Assembly: GCA_018417955.1 (NCBI GenBank)
Contig: JACTVC010000037.1
Location: 372,001-436,000 of the forward strand
Reading direction: 5' to 3'
Origin: Laccaria trichodermophora
Lineage: Eukaryota > Basidiomycota > Agaricomycetes > Agaricales > Hydnangiaceae
DNA length: 64,000 nucleotides
Numbering within the stretch: the first letter of the stretch is position 1; each line of letters opens with the position of its first letter. The position numbers were made by a program, and so were the translations under genes. Below are positions 42,649 to 54,545 of this stretch, piece after piece. Below the pieces are notes generated by a model that ran no database searches, was not told the DNA's origin, and saw only the letters and a list, made by a program, of their open reading frames with translations.

Positions 42649-42999
42649 CTATTCCAAATTGTCATACATATACACAAAACCATTATCGCCGTCGAAATCA
42701 CCGCCTGCCAACCCCAATCCGGATTCTTTGATGGTCACGGAACTCCTAGAATTCCGGAGCGGACTTTGAGAAAGACCAAAAAGTTCTTTGGAAATCTTCT
42801 CCATCGCTTCTCGAAACTGGTGGCCATCTGGCCCGTAGGCGCTGACATGAAATTCAACTCTGTCAAGTTGTCGGAACCCGGGTCCAGTAAGTAGCTTATC
42901 GAGTGCAAGTAAAACGCCTGGGGGGAAGCAATGCTGAGGCTGGAGGTTGAGAGAGATGGAAATTTCTCGTAGGTTAGGCGCGTCTGAGAGGGCCTCGAG
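42649..42999 (-). pseudogene. 3' fragment of an F-box/LRR paralogue
   Basis: The minus strand reads ALSDAPNLREISISLNLQPQ, then PPGVLLALDKLLTGPGFRQL, then VEFHV ... FREAMEKISKELFGLS, ending at a TAG (42649-42651). It aligns with the end of the F-box gene at 37.6-37.9 kb (AAPNLHHVAIRL, LLALDNLLTGPGFRQL, FHVNG, FKEAMEQ). Nothing upstream of 43.0 kb belongs to it; the break coincides with the GGGCC-rich segment at 43.0-43.35 kb. Confidence 0.6.
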
Positions 43000-43354
43000 T
43001 CACAAGTACTCACAAGTCACACTATAGACTAACGGTACTCCACATGGTCAATTGTACCTATGGACCATAGGGCCACCCCAATGGGCCCAATACAAAAGTA
43101 CGTTATTGAATGTAGTTGGGCCCAATACGTGCTTTTACATCTAGTTGGGATAGTGTGGCCCAATTGTGAACATATATACGTATGTAAATGAATATCCTAA
43201 TGGTGAAGGTTGGGCCAAATTGCTAAGTAACGTACCATTGTATGTTGGGCCGAAGGATTTTTCATCGGAGCCGAAAATAATTTGCACGAAAATAACTTGC
43301 ACGTGTATGATATCTACATTCCGCCGAAAGCTACCCCCGAAGAAATACGAAATC
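43000..43354. repeat. TTGGGCC-rich segment, possible inserted element
   Basis: TGGGCCCAATAC, TTGGGCC, GTGGCCCAATTG and TTGGGCCAAATTG recur in an otherwise AT-rich 350-bp stretch that truncates the F-box fragment on one side and abuts the 3' end of the next gene. No clean terminal repeats or target duplication found. Confidence 0.35.
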
Positions 43355-43910
43355 TCACTGGTCCGACGTTGACTGCTCCTCTTTCTCAATCGCTTTCCGG
43401 ACCTGAATCTCTGCTTCTTTCAGCATAATCATAATGTCTAGCTGACGCAACTGATCCTCCACATGTGCTCTTGCCTCCAAAAGGGCCGTTCGAGCTCTCA
43501 CAGCCTCCTCAAACTCCCGATGCAGAACCTTCTGTGCCATTCGCGCGTATTCCAAGGGATTGGTGATTTTCCCTATCGAAGGCGAAACGGCGTCGAAGAA
43601 TGAGGGTTTCTTCGGCTGAAGTCAGCGAATCGGGAGAGTCATTCCAAAGAGGAATACAACTCACAGGATGTTGTCGCCATTCGGACCGAGTACTCTGGTC
43701 AATAATCGAAGATGTTGACCCTACAGAAGTCGCCGTTAGAACCTGTCGTACCAATTGCAGAGCTGATCGCACCTTCGCCTTCGGCCGACGTAATTGGCAT
43801 CTTGCCTCGCTCCACCCCGTGACCTATTGGCTGATCTCCTGTAGTATCAAACGTTAGTAGAAACCATTCCAAGTCTTCGGCTACTTACTTGAAGTTTGTC
43901 CGGAAGACAT
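43355..43910 (-). CDS. Small coiled-coil protein, unrecognised
   Basis: Four exons joined by GT-AG introns give about 142 residues, starting MSSGQTSRDQPIGHGVERGK at 43910. Joints: AA|GTAAGT...CTACAG, G|GTACGA...CTGTAG and CCT|GTGAGT...TTCAG. The C-terminal 80 residues (MAQKVLHREFEEAVRARTAL to KAIEKEEQSTSDQ) form an obvious helical coiled coil. The N-terminal half is polar. It is divergently placed to the gene at 44052 and may share its promoter. No family recognised. Confidence 0.5.
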
Positions 43911-44051
43911 CTGTTGAAAAAGAGTGTTGTGTTGGGCTGAAAGGCGTGACATATCTGAAATAGGCAAGTTCATTTACTTGTTTCCCACGGTGATCTCTTA
44001 TCCTCAACCACCATCCCACTTGTATCCCTCTCGAATTCTTCAGCTTCTACA

Positions 44052-46688
44052 ATGGCCTCTTGTCTCACCGACTTCAACTTTCCAAAAGACTTCTCCGACT
44101 TCGACCTGTCGCGTTCCGAGGCGGAAACCATCATTGAATGCACTTCGGAGGTCATCAGCAAGGCCGTGAAGTGGTTTCAACAGGAATACCGCACAGCGGA
44201 TGTGTCAGCTAGGGAAACGAAGGAAGTCCGCCTGAGGAAAATGATGGTTAGTAAAGGCTCAATGGTTGTGACTGCTTACTGGCACTGACCCCTGCTAGAA
44301 ATATTTTGTTCGGGCTGTGAAAGCCACTGGGCAGGAGACGAGTATGCAACTCACCCCGATCATTGTTCGAATTCTTCAAGAGATTCTCAGATCCGCGGAA
44401 GGGTCTTTCGACTGGACTGTACTCGGCGAGCCGAAGGTCAAAGGCGGCTTCCAAGATTTTCTGGACGAGTGGGATGAACTCGATGAGGATCCAACCGTCA
44501 CCATCAAACTTCCCAAGGTGAAGGAGGAGAATCGGAAGGGGAAAGGTAAAGAAGACGTTGCTCCATCTACGCGGGCCACACGAGGATCGAAGCGAAAGCT
44601 GGAGGAGGAGGACGAGGAGTGGGAGGAGGAGGATGTGCCGATGGACGATGTGCCACAGGAGGAGGAGGAGGAGGAGGAGGAGGAAGAAGACGAGGAGGAG
44701 GAGAAGGAGAAGAACGAAGGGAAGGGAAAGAAAAAGGCAGGGAGGGCAACAAAGAGGGCGAGGATCAAGTCCGCTGCCGAGGTTCATTCTGAGGAAGAAG
44801 AGTCGACAGGTCCAGCCCATCCATCAGGAGTTTGCAAACGTTGTGAAGCTGCGGCAACCAGTTGTACGCTCACCGACGCCGGTCGCACCGCCTGCGATAG
44901 ATGCGCAGGCCGAAAGGAACGGTGCAGTCTATCGACTGGGAAAAAGGCGGAGTCGTCAGAAAAGGGGGAGTCATCAAAAAAGGGGGAGTCGTCGAAGAAG
45001 GCGGAGTCGTCGAAGAAGGCGGAGTCGTCGAAGAAGGCGGAGTCGTCGAAAAAGTCGGAGTCATCGAAAAAGGCAGAGTCGTCGAAAAAGCCAGACCCAT
45101 CGAAAAAGGTCGAGCCCAAGAAAGCCATCAAGAAAGATAGCGCCGCCGGGAAGCCGCCTCCATCCAAGGCCACTGGATCCCACCTTCTTGGAGAGAAGGT
45201 GACGGTATTCAGTAATCCTCACCTCCAGGGGGCATCGTCCATTCCTCCGAAATCCATTGGACTGGTTGGAGAAGGGGCCGGGGAGTCTGAGCGTGTTGTC
45301 CACGTTATGAGATCAAGTGTCGAATCGCAGACAAGTCGGTGGAGCGGTGGCGTAAGGCCTGGGCATGACCAGGAAATTCCCAGTGAGTCAATTCTTATTT
45401 TCGTTCGAACAGACCTCTTTAACCTTGCATAGGAGCCTTACTTCTATCCTCCGGCCCCGAACGATCGATTACTCCTCCGCAAATATCCGACCCATTCACA
45501 GAGCGCCTGGACACCATCTCAATGGGTCAGAAGCATCATACGGTTGAAATCGGAAACCTCTGTAACAAGATCCGAGACGCAAATTCTCGCATTGATGCCA
45601 TGTCAGCGATCAGCCTTCGTCAGAAGGACGAGGAGGTGACTGAGCTCCTCGAGCAGGTGGAGATTCACAAGGCGACAATTTCAGAACTTCAAAAAACGCA
45701 GGACGTCACGAAATATCTACTCACCAGTTTACAAAACCGGATCACTGCGCTCGAGGACGCGAGAGGGTTGGCAGCGGACGCATCCACCGGAGTCGAAGGT
45801 GGACTCAACTCAATGAGGGGAGAGATGATCGAGCTGGAGCAACGGATGTTTGGGGAGTACACGAGCAAGGAGGACTTGACAGGGATGGAATCGGCCATGG
45901 AAAAGGTCATCAACCAGTTCATCGACAGCGTCAACAAACAACTACTGGATACACAACGAAGTCGTGGAAGCATTGGGGAACGGCTGGCGGCACTCGAAAG
46001 CCGAAACCTGGATGAGCGACTTAGTCGACTGGAGGCAGTGAGTTTCGAGCTAATGACCGCCGCCTTTGCACAGGCGAAACTGGAAAACGCGAAATACGAA
46101 GAGGCATCGATACGTCGTCGTCGGGAGCTGGAAATATTCATCGCACCTGAACGAAAGGCTCAGCTGGCGATCCCACCCACTGCCATTCCAGCGACTGAAC
46201 TCATCCAGCCGGCGGTACTGCCCACCAACTCCCCAACAAATCCCACCATTCCTCCAGCACAAGGGGACGAGCCCTCCAAGATCCCTGAAACGCTAGAAGA
46301 AGGTCCGAAGTCGTCTCGCGTTATCGCCCAGCTGCCCCGACGAACTGAGCCAGATACATCGGCGGAAGCGCCGACTGGAAGGTTGGCAGGTTGGCCTGGG
46401 TTTTCAGAGGCTCCGACGGTTGTTCAGGACCCCCTCATTCATCAGAATCATAAAATGCAAGGAGCGTTGAGGGATGCTTTGGACACCATCAACAGTGGGG
46501 ATGACCGACACTCGCTGCAGTTCCAAGGTGCCCAATCTGGGGAGCCGACGAAAGCACCGGCTCAAGGTCCTGGAACATCGTCGGCACTTGGCCAGTCAGA
46601 GGATAAGGTCGAAGATTCAACAGCCGACACAGACACTTCAGTCACCCATTTTTGGGTACCTATGAGGTATATGAATTCTTTGATTTAA
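44052..46688 (+). CDS. Large coiled-coil protein with Cys motif, unknown function
   Basis: Start MASCLTDFNFPKDFSDFDLS. Intron 1 is GTTAGT...GCTAG (44247-44299). Exon 2 has an N-terminal helical part, long Glu/Asp runs with KGKGK-type basic patches (about 44.5-44.8 kb), a six-Cys motif CKRC ... CTLTDAGRTACDRCAGRKERC, and an 18-bp tandem repeat coding ESSKKA. A GTGAGT...GCATAG intron (about 45383-45430) joins in frame to a coiled-coil exon (ALEDARGLAADAST, IGERLAALESRNLDERLSRL). The C-terminus is Pro-rich and ends at 46688 in ATACC-type repeat DNA, so the original end may have been replaced. The Cys pattern suggests zinc binding. I associate such proteins with expanded, transposon-adjacent mushroom families; function unknown. 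Confidence 0.6.
44949..45110 (+). repeat. 18-bp coding minisatellite (ESSKKA repeats)
   Basis: About nine imperfect tandem copies of an 18-bp unit GCGGAGTCGTCGAAGAAG inside the gene at 44052-46688. Each codes AESSKK or a close variant (GESSKK, SESSKK). In-frame copy-number change would not disrupt the protein. Confidence 0.85.
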
Positions 46689-46870
46689 GGGTACCTCAAT
46701 GGTACCCATTCCAGAGTGGTATGTGAGCACCATACCAATACCATGGTACCATGGAATGGAAAACTCATACCATATCCCACTCATACCAATACCAAGTTAC
46801 CATACCATACCATGTCATGTTATACCATACCATATGGTATGATGTCACTTCATACCATCATACCAAAGCT
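46689..46870. repeat. ATACC/GGTAT-rich palindromic satellite, left block
   Basis: Dense CCATACC, GGTACC and GGTATGG words in both orientations (for example ACCATACCATACCATGTCAT near 46800). Shares its vocabulary with the arrays at 47333-47870 and 63787-64000, but without a fixed unit. Confidence 0.7.
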
Positions 46871-47332
46871 GTCACAGGGTGTCTGGGGTCCTTTTTTCAA
46901 AATATATAAATTATTTCTGTAGGCTGCAATAGTGGTCCATTGGGTGCCATATTTTGTGGGGTGGTTCTCCAGGTTTTTTCTGAGATATTAGGCTACAAAT
47001 TGAGGCCAGATAGTCCAAGCCAGTCAGTTCAAATGGGGATTATCCTAGCTTTCCCATGCATCAAAGCTGTCAGATGATACATATATCTCCCTGTCCTATC
47101 CATTAGAATACACATATAGTCTTGCCAACAACACCATCATACAATCTCAATTTTCTTAAACACTGCAATCATGGAATGAAGTATTGTTGTTCTAAATGTT
47201 TGGCCTTTTGTCATAATATTTGGTCCAATTTTATCAAAGCTGAGTGAATCTATCCAATCCCAAAGTCTTGTTAATTGTAAATGGGATCAAGTCTTGTGTT
47301 CTGAGAGTCTTCATTATCAAAATATTATACTA
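46871..47332. other. AT-rich spacer between satellite blocks
   Basis: No coding potential and no repeat seen. Confidence 0.4.
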
Positions 47333-47870
47333 TGGTATTGCACTCTCATACCATACCATGGTATTGCACTTTCATACCATACCATGGTATTGCACTCTCA
47401 TACCATACCATGGTATTGCACTCTCATACCATACCATGGTATTGCACTCTCATACCATACCATGGTATTGCACTTTCATACCATACCATGGTATTGCACT
47501 CTCATACCATACCATGGTATTGCACTCTCATACCATACCATGGTATTGCACTCTCATACCATACCATGGTATTGCACTTTCATACCATACCATGGTATTG
47601 CACTTTCATACCATACCATGGTATTGCAATCTCATACCATACCATGGTATTGCACTTTCATACCATACCATGGTATTGCACTCTCATATCATACCATGGT
47701 ATTGCACTCTCATACCATACCATGGTATTGCACTTTCATACCATACCATGGTATTGCACTCTCATATCATACCATGGTATTGCAATCTCATACCATACCA
47801 TGGTATTGCACTCTCATACCATACCATGGTATTGGACTTTCATACCATACCATGGTATTGCAATCTCTAA
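47333..47870. repeat. 26-bp tandem satellite, about 20 copies
   Basis: Unit CATACCATACCATGGTAT plus TGCACTCT, 26 bp, repeated about 20 times with few variants (C/T at one or two positions; TATCATACC in two units). Each unit contains the palindrome ATACCATGGTAT. Because 26 is not a multiple of 3 and the unit lacks stops in all phases, all three plus-strand frames stay open for over 530 nt. This is an artefact of the repeat, not a gene. Confidence 0.93.
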
Positions 47871-48062
47871 CTTAAACCTTCCTGTCAACTAGTATATCCA
47901 TTCATAATTGTACCATTCTACAATTCTATGAACTAACTACTAACTGTACTTATCATTTCCTACCAGGCAGCTCTTTGATTGTTATTGATATTTCCAAACC
48001 TTACCAAGCTTCAAATTGTATCATCTCATGACAATTTCATTCCAACTTTTTTCCCACCAAAC

Positions 48063-51000
48063 CTACCTATAATACTTCTGCCTTGACCTCTTATGAGATG
48101 TTCCAACATCCAAGTCATCTTCTTCATCATCTTCCAGATCCTCCCACAAATCCTCACTCTCCCATCTCCCAAAGGCCAGCCCATTATCTGCTACCCTGAA
48201 TGCATCTGACACTGCCATGGATTCTGTCTCTTCAATAACATTGTTGTTGTCTGCTTCTTCAACATTATATGTGCAATTCAACTGTTCATCATCACTTTCC
48301 TCTTCATCAACATTTTCTTGTGACAACTCCTTCAATGCAGTCTCCAAATCTTTGACATCAGGTCCCCATCCTTTCAACATTGGATATGTGCCAGGAATCA
48401 GAGACACCTGTTGCCTCCACTGTGCACACAAACTCAGATGTCTTGACTTTCTGATAACCAACTGATGCTCAATGTCTTCATCCTCTGTAATAAAGAACAG
48501 TACTGTTAGATACACTCAAATAGCAATTCAAACAAGCTTACCACACATAAGAATGGCCATATTGATAGCTTCCCACTCTTCCCTTGACCACTCCTGCAGG
48601 GCTGTTCGCTCTTGTTTGATTCTAGCCATCTCTTCTGCACATCTCTTGGTTGTCAGCATTCCTTTGATTCCTTCACGAATCTTCTCATCCCCAAGCCAGC
48701 CAGGTATAACCTCACTTTCATTCTCATCTAATCCAACATCCTGCCAGATGTCATCATCCACATCCAGAGCAAATAAATGCTCCCGATTGATTGGCACAGG
48801 GGCTATAGAATTGCCAGGGGCCTTTCCCTGCTGGATTTGCTTTGTCATATCATAGCACATGTCATTGTACTTCTTTGCCAATCTAGCAATTGTTGGTTGC
48901 TGCCTATTGACTTGTTTCTGGACATGTGAATGTAATTTAGTCTCTATTAAAATAGAAGTCAACAAAGAGTGAGTGGTCTGTGTTAGATAAACTCCTTACC
49001 ATTGGAAGTTGTTTGTCGATATGCTCTCTCTAACCTTTCCAATTCAAATTTCCGATTTCTTAAACGATCTCTGAGTCTTTGTTTAAGAGCCCTGGCATTA
49101 AGTTTCAATTGAAGAAACTTATTGCCCATCAAACTTTTCAAATCTTCCTTATCTTTAACCCCCAGCCTTTTCTTCTTTGTCTTTATATTTGCCTCAATCA
49201 CACCTTGCTTCTTCATGATTGCTTTACGTGCAGCCAAAACATCCTCCACTGACATATCATCCCCATAGACCCCAGAAATTAGCTGGTCATCAAGCCCTCC
49301 CAACTCTGTTGCAAAAATTTTCTTTGCAGTATATAAAGCCAAAATTTCCTTAATTGCAACATTTGCAATATTCTTTGATTGTCGTGCCAAGGGCTTGGTC
49401 TGTGCCGCCACTTGCTGCTTCCATTCATTTTCAAGCAAAGAAATTTCCAACCCCAGTTCATTGAGAATCAATTCAGCCTCAATTTTTCTTTCCATGCAAG
49501 ACAACCATTTGCGTTGAAGCCATTTACCCATCATATCAAAAGACTTTTTATCCAGATGCTTGACCTGAGTATCAATGGTAAACAGCCGATGATAAAACTA
49601 TTTGGCTCAGTTATCAGCTTAATTTCACATATACATGAGATAGACACTTACCCCTGCCACACGCATTGAAGGAATTAATAACTTGATAGCACTCCAGAAA
49701 CGTTCACAACCCTCACCATCAGAGAGGCCAAAACCTTCACATTTACGAGGGTGATAAACAAGTTGGCAGGGCCACTGGTGTCCATATGCATGGAAAACTG
49801 CAAGTGCAAAAAGGATTCTTGCCATGAATTCCTCCAGAAACCCCCAAATTTGGCAACTTCTCTCCAACTGGCATCCAATGTCATACAAAATTCCAACTGT
49901 CATTGATAAAGGCAAATTCATAAACAGCATTTTTATCAATACCAGAGCATAGTATTGGCGTTCTCCAGCAGTAGTCATGTTTACTAGCCAGAGAACATGG
50001 TCATGACGACACAGCATGGCCATAAGACCTGTATCTGCAAAGAACTGTGTGCTGGCTTTAGTTCTTCTCTCATCTGCTGCAATAAAGGAAGCCAGGCATC
50101 CCTCCAAAGCTGAGACAGGGACCTTCATGCCAGGTTCATATGAGTCTTCAGCAGGTTGTTCATCAGATGATAAATTAGCCTTTTCTTTTCCTTTGGACTT
50201 CTCTGGTCGAACTGTTTCAACTAAAGCCTTCATCTCCATTACATATTTCTCAGGCACAAATACTGTATCAGGATGCAGATTTTCAGGTCCCTTTGCCCCA
50301 CCTTTTGCAGGGTTTCTTCTTTTGTGAGTAAAACAAGCATCAATGCATACAATGACATCCACCCTTGAAATGTACCAGTCATCAGAATCTATTTTTGACC
50401 CAATTTAAAAAATCACTTACATAAAATTTGGGTCATGTGGATTATCCCCACCAAAACAGAGAGGGCATCGCTTCCGCAAGTACTCACTTGGACGAGGAAT
50501 ATCAGAATCAGAGTTTGTAGTATTCTGACTCTCATGAGAATCATCACTAGCATTATCTGCCACTGAAGTAGGACTAGAAGAAGGTGGAGGTTCATAGTTT
50601 TGGTCTACTGTGTCTATATTATCTGATTCAAGTGGAGACCCAGCCTCCTTGAGCCAATTTAGACGACCCTCATTTATAACCCCAGATATCAAAAGATCTT
50701 TCTGGGAAATGAGATTTCCATACCACTGTAGTGCATTTCCAAAGCGACGCCTTATGGCATCTTTACTCTCAAGCTTATAAGTGCGAGAACCCAGAAATGC
50801 CTCAACTGAGTCACACCATGCAGTAGTGTTCGGAGGTGAACGAACAAAAAGCTCATTTACAAAGTCAAGCATATTCAAATCCACAGCTAACGTTGGTCGA
50901 AGGGGTGAGGCTGGAAACAAACCCATGGCCAAGAGCTGAAAAGCTGCAGAGCAAGAACAGACTTCCACAGAAACAAGTTCTTAGATGGATGTAAATTATT

Positions 51001-51577
51001 ACAAGTTGATATTTTAACAATAAAGCAACTCACTTTCAAAGAACACAGCAATAACATTCATTTTATGCCCAGTCCCATTGCAAGAACAATGAGGTAATCT
51101 CCTATCTATGTTCCTCAAATTCTCAGACTCCCTCAACAAGCCCAGATAAGGATCCAAAAGTTCAGGGATCAGTTTCAAAGCCCAGTTCCTCCACAAGGCC
51201 AACTTTTTGTCTAATCTCTTCTTTGGGGAAACTTGCTCTGCAGGAAACACCAAAGGGTGAAGGACATCACTAGCAGAATCTTCAACAGAATCTTCAGAGT
51301 CACCACCTGAGGAGTCAGATAAATCATCCTCAGCAGCAGCAGCAGCAGCATCATGCAAATCAGCCCCAGTGGGCATTGAAATCTGATTAAATGACCCCAG
51401 AGGAGTGGTCAAGTCTTGCCTAGGTAAGATCTGAATGCCTGGCAACCCATAAGGACGACGGGACACAGTAGAGTCACTAGTAGAAGCCCAAGTATGACCT
51501 GAGGACTTCTTCTTCAATGACGGAGATCCAATAGCAATCCCAGCCTTGCCCAAGTAACGGCTCTTGTTGAAAGCCAT
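48063..51577 (-). CDS. KDZ-type transposase, apparently complete
   Basis: Start MAFNKSRYLGKAGIAIGSP at 51577. Six exons with clear GT-AG joints. Exon 1 ends NVIAVFFES; exon 2 begins after TCTAAG and ends RCPLCFGGDNPHDPNF; exon 3 opens DVIVCIDACFTHKRR. The catalytic core includes MLCRHDHVLWLVNMTTAGER, LYDIGCQLERSCQIWGFLEE, FHAYGHQWPCQLVYHPRKCE and GFGLSDGEGCERFW. Candidate DDE residues are D in CIDAC, D in LYDIGC and E in GEGCERFW. Exon 4 continues IDTQVKHLDKK and a coiled-coil region; exons 5-6 end at 48063. KDZ (Kyakuja-Dileera-Zisupton) transposases are abundant in Agaricomycetes. I could not find the element's termini. Confidence 0.85.
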
Positions 51578-51779
51578 AGAATTCACAAGCACAACAAGCA
51601 AGGATGTGAGGGAAAAAAGGAAAGAAAATCTTACCCACGTACACAACTAACCCCTCAAAGAACCGGGTGCAACCGCAAACACGAGGAAGATCAAATTATG
51701 GGTCATGTGGCGATGGCAAGAACAATAATGAGGCCGACATGACAAAAAAGTCCGAGAAACATGGTATGACTGTACAAAA

Positions 51780-53357
51780 TTACGAAGAGGGCAGGGCGGA
51801 CGTCACTGAATCTGCAAAGCTAACTGGCTCTGGGCGTGCAAGAGAACGACGAGGAAGGCGACAAGGGATGATGGGTGCACGACCAAAGTTGTCAAAGAAA
51901 GACTGGCAGTAGAAGCTCGTACACGCTTCTTCCAGTGCCTGAACATGCGCCTCTATCGGTAGGTGGCTAGCATCCTTAATTGAATCCGGGCAACCCTTCC
52001 ATGGACACATCAACCTCCCAAGCTCCACAAGATGACGGTTCCGTTCTTCCAGATCAAACGATGTCAAACCCAAGTCGCGATTGGGGATTTCGTTGATCAT
52101 AAAAGATCCGAGCACATCACCCGACAAGGGAAATACCCTGAGAAGTTGCTCTGAGCGAGACCTCGCCGCTTCTGCATCTGTAACACCCCACCGGCCATGG
52201 TACAATGTGTCGGCAAGGAGAGCATCTAGGCTCAAGAGTTCAATCCGGAAACTCATGTGGCAGAGTTCCCAGAGAATCTCCTGAGTGACCTCTGGCGTCA
52301 ACGCCCGCTCAAGCTCCTGTGTTGTGCCCAACTGGATGGTTGTATCATAGAAGACCACCCGATCGATCAAGGTGTTTCCCAAGGGGATCTCCTCCAGGTA
52401 CGAGTTCGATTTCTTGACATGTTTCTTTCGGGACGAGGCACCAACTTTTTTCTGTTTCCCTTTCGTGGCAGGCTGCGGAGGCAACGGTACGGCGGTGGTA
52501 TCTTCAACATCCGCTGTATAATCGATGTCATCAGCATCCAAGAAGGGTATGATTCGCAAGAGGAAATTCCGCCATTGCTGGGCAGTGATAGGTGGCGGTA
52601 GCTCGGTTGCCGTTGCCAGTGTGTAAGCATGATGAGCCCGGATAGCAAGCCAAGTAGCAGTGTACAAAGCCCGATTCTTGGAGTTCAAGAAAATCTCTGG
52701 TTTCGGGTATTTGTACCCGATGTTCACATCCCCTGGCTGACGTCTCAAACGACGACGATCGGTATCCAAGTTTCGTAAAGCGTTGGCCCACGTGGGAACG
52801 GGGACAGGCATGAAAGGAGAGTTGACATCAGCCGCGTTCGCCTCAGCTATGCGAGGGCGCTTCGAAGGTCCTGGACCACCATGACGTGTTGGGTTGGGCA
52901 TGACCGGTGGGATGGATGGTACCGAGGAGCGTCGGGACAGCTGCTGAGAGGCCACAGAAAGCAGAACTGCCAGAATTCTCAATTACTACATATGTTAAGC
53001 TTAGAATGGTGAGACCCACCTTTCGAGGATGGTGCGGGTTGTTGTCCGACACTTCTGGAAGCTGAGGGTTGTTGTCCGACACTGCTGGATGGTAACAGGT
53101 AAGCTGAGAGAAAGGCAGAAATTAGTCTCCAAGGTTACATAGAAAGAAATACGAAAGAACCAACCAGATGGGCCAACTTTCCCCGCGGACGACAACGCGG
53201 ATGCGGACGGCACAGGAATAGAATCTTCATTGAGGTATGTGAAGTGGGTTGCATCATTACAAGCTGAAAACTTACATTCGTCTCGAACTGCCCCAATACT
53301 AGCTTTCCCCTCAATAAAGTCTTGTCGACCGATTGCAGTGACATTTTGAAGGTCCAT
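51780..53357 (-). CDS. Long multi-exon protein of unknown function
   Basis: Start at 53357 (MDLQNVTAIGRQDFIEGKAS). Short exons follow, one with a duplicated QCRTTT(L/R) motif, then a GTGGGT...GGCAG intron into the long exon 52970-51780. That exon contains KRPRIAEANAADVN, PKPEIFLNSKNRALYTATWL, a low-complexity basic stretch KGKQKKVGASSRKKHVKK and RHLVELGRLMCPWKGCPDSI. I recall proteins with the IFLNS ... YYATWK motif as numerous and transposon-associated in mushroom genomes; no biochemical role is known to me. Same strand as the gene at 53369, only 11 nt after its stop. Confidence 0.5.
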
Positions 53358-53368
53358 GATTGCGCAGC

Positions 53369-54361
53369 CTATACGTTGGGTCCACCTGTAAAGTTCGGAC
53401 GAGGGCGGACCAGTGCCAGAACAGGGTATGGGTCTAAAGTGCCCTCATGATCCTTGAAATGCTCAAGAACGATCATCTTGCAATGTTGCTGGAAAGAAGG
53501 GATGTTGACATTCATGGTGGGGAGGATTCGAAATGAGGGGCGGATCAGCCATACAGGGATCCCCATCGCCTGCAGTTGTTGAGCGACCTGAACCTTTTCC
53601 GTGAAAGCCCCCATCAGAGCCTGATTGGCATCGTACTTCACCACGCCATTGGGTCCAGGAAACAGACGAGGTTGATAGACGTCTACGAAATCGATCCACG
53701 CGTGGATGTCAAGGACAGCCCTCTGGAATTCTGCTACGCCGAGTAGGATTTCCTTGTAAGTCATCCCAAACGATTGAAGCCTATCAAGGGCTTGACACAT
53801 TGTGGTAACCAAAAGACCCGCAAGAGGGGAGCGGTCGCGTCCCTCTCGTTTTGCGATTAAACCAACATACTTGTCACGAAGATCCTTGTACCCCTTCAGG
53901 AGTTCTGGCTTGAGTACGCGAATGGTGATGGAGAACGGTGAATTGGGAATCATGGGGCAATCAGCGAGGGTGGGTGTCCACCACAACATGTGGCGAGACT
54001 GATCGCGTTGGGGGATGCAGCAGATGTACTCGAAACCTTGGACGTACATCTGGGGGTGGAGGGTGCGATCGTCTAATCCAAAGCGGCCATCTGCCTTTGC
54101 TTGGATACGTCGAATGCCAATTGGAGCTGTCGGGATGTAACCCGCGTTCGGAGTAGTGATAACCCACCAGGAGGCGGGGTCGAGCTTGTCCGGATGTTCG
54201 ATAAAAGTGTTGATCCCCGCCTCACTCCCAACCTCCCTCGTCCGAACCTTGCGATCGATAACATCCCAACAGTAGGCATCCGTCGCGAGGAAATCCCGGT
54301 CCGAATCACGCGTGTATTCTTTGTAATAAGGTTTCGAATCTTGAATTGTAGTATCGGCCAT
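53369..54361 (-). CDS. 330-residue protein of unknown function
   Basis: Single-exon coding region starting MADTTIQDSKPYYKEYTRDS, preceded by CTAG (3' splice site of intron 54364-54545), so the ATG lies three nucleotides into an exon. Aromatic-rich, with WWVITTPNAGYIPTAPIGIR and QGFEYICCIPQRDQSRHMLW. No known domain. Its 5' leader contains one hairpin-less intron and two of the triple-hairpin introns, so transcription must start at least beyond 54958. The next gene on the strand follows after 11 nt. Confidence 0.6.
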   Translation of the reverse strand: MADTTIQDSKPYYKEYTRDSDRDFLATDAYCWDVIDRKVRTREVGSEAGINTFIEHPDKLDPASWWVITTPNAGYIPTAPIGIRRIQAKADGRFGLDDRTLHPQMYVQGFEYICCIPQRDQSRHMLWWTPTLADCPMIPNSPFSITIRVLKPELLKGYKDLRDKYVGLIAKREGRDRSPLAGLLVTTMCQALDRLQSFGMTYKEILLGVAEFQRAVLDIHAWIDFVDVYQPRLFPGPNGVVKYDANQALMGAFTEKVQVAQQLQAMGIPVWLIRPSFRILPTMNVNIPSFQQHCKMIVLEHFKDHEGTLDPYPVLALVRPRPNFTGGPNV

Positions 54362-54363
54362 GG

Positions 54364-54545
54364 CTAGTAATACAGTCAGAATTGAATCATAGTCAGAATT
54401 GTTGAAAGAACCTCGTGCGACAAAGAGTCAAACACGAGGAGAGGACATATATCGACAAGGAGTCAAGATATATATCCTCCAACGGAACGACAAGGAGTCC
54501 AATTCCGCGATCGAACAGGGCCGAATCCAGTGGACGACCACTCAC
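54364..54545 (-). other. Triple-hairpin intron C (182 nt)
   Basis: Minus strand, donor GTGAGT at 54545, acceptor TTACTAG at 54364, just before the ATG of the 330-residue protein. Three hairpins: 54483-54507 (5-bp stem CGGAA), 54441-54479 (12-bp stem, one mismatch) and 54411-54439 (7-bp stem CCTCGTG). Each encloses the 15-nt core NNNGACTCNTTGTCG, which contains its own 3-bp GAC/GTC stem and a 5-nt loop. Confidence 0.8.

Noticed and set aside
44376..45202. Ser-rich and Arg-rich antisense or other-frame proteins over the coiled-coil gene
   Set aside because: Shadows of GAG/GAA and TCGAAG repeats in the true frame.
47333..47870. CRISPR-like array
   Set aside because: Units are head to tail with no unique spacers; eukaryotic satellite.
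47244..47892. Three overlapping 190-210 residue repeat proteins (YHTMVLHSHTIPWYC type)
   Set aside because: All are the same 26-bp satellite read in three phases; no real start context or splice logic.
46640..51700. ATACC satellite and KDZ gene as the two ends of one transposon
   Set aside because: No matching inverted repeat was found beyond the start of the KDZ gene near 51.6-51.8 kb.
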